A stretch of DNA of 64,000 bases, taken from Centropus unirufus. Lineage: Eukaryota > Chordata > Aves > Cuculiformes > Centropidae. This document shows, piece by piece, positions 60,161-64,000 of this stretch. The notes under the pieces are model-generated. The model ran no database searches and was not told where the DNA came from. It worked only from the letters and a program-made list of their open reading frames with translations. The position numbers and the translations under genes were made by a program. How positions within the stretch are numbered: position 1 is the first letter of the stretch; every line of letters starts with the position of its first letter. The stretch covers positions 2,881,558-2,945,557 of the forward strand of contig VYZI01000029.1 of assembly GCA_013397695.1 (NCBI GenBank). Reading direction: 5' to 3'.

Positions 60161-61300
60161 TCTGCTCACAGACAGCTCCAGGAAAGAGCTCCCCGTTTTT
60201 GTAGGGCTTTTTCTTATCTTTGCAGGTCCTAGGGTAGGTTGTATTTGGGTGGTTGTTTTGTTTTCAGTAAGACAGACGTGGCGGAACAAAATCAAAACAA
60301 GAAGGAAAATTAATCTACGTGAGTTGGTACTTAAATAAAATTAAGCTTTATGATTTCAAAGCAGAATTAAGCCATGCTCTCTTGGGCTTATATGTGGGAT
60401 ACCACAACACATTCTTTACAGTCAATTGTTTAAATATGCAAATACACAGAAAAGAATAAGCATAGTTAGGCAATGTGTAAAATGCATATTTGTATTTACT
60501 CAACCTTAAATGTTTTCTTGAGAGCTGAATCTCTCAAGTTAAAGCATACTTTGCTAATTATCCATATATACATTTTTTTTAATCCATTGCAGTTCCGAAG
60601 CAACCAAAAGTAGCTGTGCCTGTTCAGCATAAAGATTTCACACTCCAGATGTGTCTCACACTGTCTTGTGCCTCATCTCAGAGTTTCAGATCTTAGATCT
60701 CAGACTGTACATTGTTGTACTCCATTTGCTCCCACATGGACATAAAAAATATTCAGGACTCAAAGCTGGTACAGGAGCATCTCTTAGATGTGCTTAGTTC
60801 AAGTGAAAGCAAGCAGGGAAGTGGCTGCTGCTGTTCTGCTCAAGCAGGTGGTTCAAATGCTTGTAAAGAGCAAGTGCCTCCTTCCTTTCCATCCTTGAGG
60901 CCTGAATAAGTACAGGCATTGGGAAAAATTATCACTTCATACATTTTCAGAGTAGCTGACTCCTTATTCTCCAGCAATCACAGACTCTGACACTCTCTCT
61001 TTGCTTTCACACGTTTTTGCAACATTCCTGGATCTCATCAGCCTCTAGAAGATGTCCAGAAAAACTCACCAGTAGCTTGCACCAGAGGTCAAAGGGGGAG
61101 GCTGTCCTTTGTGGCCTGTGTGAGTCCCACAGGAGTCTGATGCAACTGTATGGGAGGGCTGTGCATAGATCTGCAGAGCTTGTTTCCAGGGGTTGAGCAC
61201 AGTCACTCACAGGTCTGATCATGTACTCATTGACTGCTCTACTATACCCCTTCACAAGCTCGTTTTTCCAAAAGGTTGCTTCAAATGTATATCACTGTGA
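60161..61300. other. No gene recognised
   Basis: Open frames are under 85 codons. No repeats were identified. Confidence 0.5.
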
Positions 61301-61315
61301 CAGTGTTATGCTAAT
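61301..61315 (+). promoter_or_regulatory. Possible POU/SOX composite site
   Basis: CAGTGTTATGCTAAT matches the SOX2-OCT4 composite motif (CATTGTTATGCAAAT) at 13 of 15 positions and is followed at once by ATTGTTT. Such composites drive pluripotency and neural enhancers. Binding here is an inference from the motif. Confidence 0.25.
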
Positions 61316-64000
61316 TGTTTTCTCAGTTTATTTAATTTGATGTTGGCAAGAATGGAGGGTTAATGGCCTTGGCACAAAGACATCTTGTTGCTATTTTCAA
61401 GTCAGTTTTTTGAATATCTGAACACTAGAAAGTCTTCATCAGTGTCCCAATGGCAAAGTAATATAGAAAGATCTAATTTGGATGTTAGATCTACCCCATT
61501 GTGGCCTAAAGAAGTTAAGATCTCCAAACTGTAACAGATTTGTCCTGTGCTAGACATATCTATTTAGTTGTTTTAGTCAGCTCTTTCCCCTGCAGTCTAC
61601 CACTGTCTTTCACATTTTAGTGACCCTGCATATGTTGCAGAAAATGTGGTCAACGTGCTGCCCCCTTCTCCTTTTTCCCCTTCCTCCAGCCTCCTCATCA
61701 CACTAGGTCCTTAACCAAAGAGCATCGACATATCTGTGGGGAACAGAGGTCTTCCAGAGCTCTGACCTGTGAAAAGACCATGATGCAGAGATGATTTATA
61801 TACCTTCACATCCCATATGCACTAAATAATTCTCTATGCCCAAAAGTTACTGAAACTGACAGTAAGAATTACTCCCAACTAACTGGAGAAGTCTCCACAG
61901 GAACTGGAAAATTCTCCACAGCACTGGAGGTGCAGCATGGTCAGACCTCTCACCTCCACTTCCGAATCACTTGTCTTCCCACAACCATTTTCCTTTCACT
62001 GTCAGAAAGGCACAGACAGCAAGTGCATCTTCTGTCCTGCCAGGGATAGGATATGTTTCCGTGTTTCCCAGCTAGAACACTGAAATCTGTCTTTTCTGAT
62101 ATTTCAGACTGACTGATGGGAAGCAGAAGTTAGAGAAATGGATGAAAAATAACAAGCTAGGAGGGACAATAAATAAATTTTATACATATATATTAATGGT
62201 AGCAAGTTCATAGATATGTTCTGTACAGTTTGCATAAATCACTTTATTTTTGCCTTCCATTGTCCTTGGATAAAATTGAGGGCACTATCTGATCACTGCT
62301 TCTGGGTGCTGATGGTTTGACTAAAAGATGATGATATTTTCAGTTTAAGTTTCTGTTCCTCTCCTCCCTTTCCTCCCTATCTCACAATAAAAGTTTAAGC
62401 ACTCCAGACTTTCTATACCTCTGGGTCTCAGACAGCATTTGCAACAGTAGGAGAACTGGAAAGCTTAGAAGCCAAATAATGCTAATAGGGCAAACAGAAT
62501 GTAATTTCTTATGTGTGCTGGTTATATCCTGAAACAAATTGTTTCTTAATGCTGAGGTTAGACAGGGTTTAATTAGGAGAAATACAATTGGTGTAAAATT
62601 TTGCAGCAGGCTGCTTGTTTGGTGTCATGCCAAGTCAACATCAAGCCTTTCCAAATGGAAATTTTCATTAGAGCCATTGGCAGCCTAGTTAGGCTGAGTT
62701 TCAACTTTTTCAAGTCTCTTGGTAACATGAACCTGAACCTCAGTGTATCTGTTTCCTAATAACAGGCTGTCCCGATTGCAACTGTTCTGAAACGCACACA
62801 CAGCTTCTACATATGTAGTAACACATGTGCTCAATATCTAATATGGCAACTTTCTTCTGGCCTGAAGCTGTCAAGATACGCATGCAGATAAAATCTAACT
62901 TCAGCTTTAAGACCATGGATAAATGATATTTTATTTGCATACTGTTTTCAAATCAAAGGTAGAGAAGGAAGCCTTTTACCTTAGAAATGAAAGGACAATA
63001 TCTGAGCCCTTTTTGTTGAGTTGTGACCTCTTCTTTGTTCTGCTTGTACTACTCTATGAAAGGTTCTTAAGGACTGTCATTGATCCTCAAAGCACTGATA
63101 CTGTTCTTTGCATTGATTATCACAGCCTCAGTGCTTGTGTTGCCAAGGTTAAGATTGTATCGGCATTTCCTTTATAGACCCTGTTGTTCAAGAGAAAAAT
63201 ATTTAACTTGACTGAGAAAATTTGCTTCAGGGTGGAATTTATTTCCACAAATTGATGAGTCAAACTGATGCTCATAAAACTAAGAGATGGCAATAGCAAT
63301 CAGGTATTGAGGGTTTCTTTCACTCTTTACCCTACCTCAGTCTCAGTTTGTGTCTTTTCTTCTTATTCTCATCCCAACACGGAGAACACTGACGAACAGC
63401 CCACAAAGGGAGCATGACCTACTGGATGCAACAGCCTGCCTTTAAAATTGAGCTGCTCAAGATGCTTACTCCAGAAAGTGCTGACATCAAAAGACAGGAG
63501 CAGTAGAGGATTTGTGGCTACTGTGAAAGCTGGCTGGGGTGGCAGGTGAGCTGGCAGAGAACGAGGGAGGGCTTGCGAGCCAAAATGCCACTGCCAGGTT
63601 GCAGGAGGGAGAAACTGCTGGGAAGAAAGTGGCAGAGACCCAAGCAGATAGTCATTGTACAGCAATTTGTTAAAGTAAACATGAGCCTTTTCATTTCAAT
63701 ATCTTCCTGCCCTGGTTCAGAGTATACTGGAGTCAGCGTTTACAGAACCATCTCCTTCCTGAAGGTGACATTTTCTCTTCTTTGCGATATTCTAGCCAAC
63801 CTCCTGTGCTCAGTCCTCCATTTCCTCCCCTCATTCTGTTCCCAGTGCCTTTTGAGGGAGTGGCACATTGCATACCCTTTCCTCTCTACTATCTGTGAGC
63901 CAGCTGAGGTGCAGTGCTACCTCTGTCCTCCTCTTCCCCGTACCAGTCCTGCTGTATTTGTCCGTAGGGTGAACCCTTATCCCTGTCCTGCTGTATATGC
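61316..64000. other. No gene recognised
   Basis: A 98-codon minus-strand frame at 63369-63665 lies in a GC-richer patch and has no known domain. GTCCTGCTGTAT occurs twice in the last 60 bases. No exon, repeat family or RNA gene was identified up to the window edge. Confidence 0.5.

Noticed and set aside
1..64000. CRISPR arrays, tRNA or rRNA genes, prokaryotic operons, bacteriophage genes
   Set aside because: None seen. The window is vertebrate nuclear DNA.

Overview
The window looks like a 64 kb piece of a bird nuclear genome that is intergenic or deep-intronic. The sequence evidence is a set of CR1 LINE fragments, one with the typical avian CR1 3' tail, and a solo LTR of an endogenous-retrovirus family that is abundant in birds. 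The AT-leaning, CpG-poor base composition, short microsatellites and two N-filled assembly gaps fit a vertebrate assembly. Nothing bacterial was seen (no operons, dense coding or ribosome-binding sites). I found no complete protein-coding gene, no tRNA or rRNA gene and no CpG island. The longest open frames (about 130-150 codons) overlap one another on both strands and match no family I recognise, so I treat them as chance.

Layout. 1-10 kb: unannotated AT-rich DNA, a decayed CR1 endonuclease relic near 3.1 kb, three small exon-like segments on the minus strand at 6.4-7.6 kb, a palindromic GATA site at 8.2 kb, and a 35-nt exon-like segment on the plus strand at 8.64 kb. 10-16 kb: an AC/AT microsatellite holding the first gap, a possible enhancer with an RFX X-box-like palindrome (11.5 kb), a tandem duplication beside a polypurine tract (12.2 kb), a probable MIR SINE (13.1 kb), a CR1 reverse-transcriptase fragment (14.1-14.75 kb) and a small CpG cluster (15.42 kb). 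16-33 kb: mostly featureless, with low-complexity tracts and a strikingly AT-rich block full of TAATTA-type homeodomain cores (27.9-28.3 kb). 33-43 kb: an ancient CR1 3' tail (33.4 kb), an L2-like fragment (34.3 kb), exon-like segments at 35.03 and 37.11 kb, a well-preserved CR1 3' end (37.9-38.3 kb) and a short CR1 reverse-transcriptase scrap (42.9 kb). 43-64 kb: a possible CTCF site, the second gap (46.2 kb), the solo ERV LTR (49.06-49.65 kb), ATT microsatellites and a possible POU/SOX composite site (61.3 kb).

Nothing here forms a pathway or operon, and I see no clear new system. The parts most likely to have a function are the candidate conserved non-coding elements and the small exon-like segments, which could belong to a lncRNA or to a large gene whose main exons lie outside the window. 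These rest on motif reading alone and need alignment and RNA data. Repeat family names come from recalled consensus features, not a database search.
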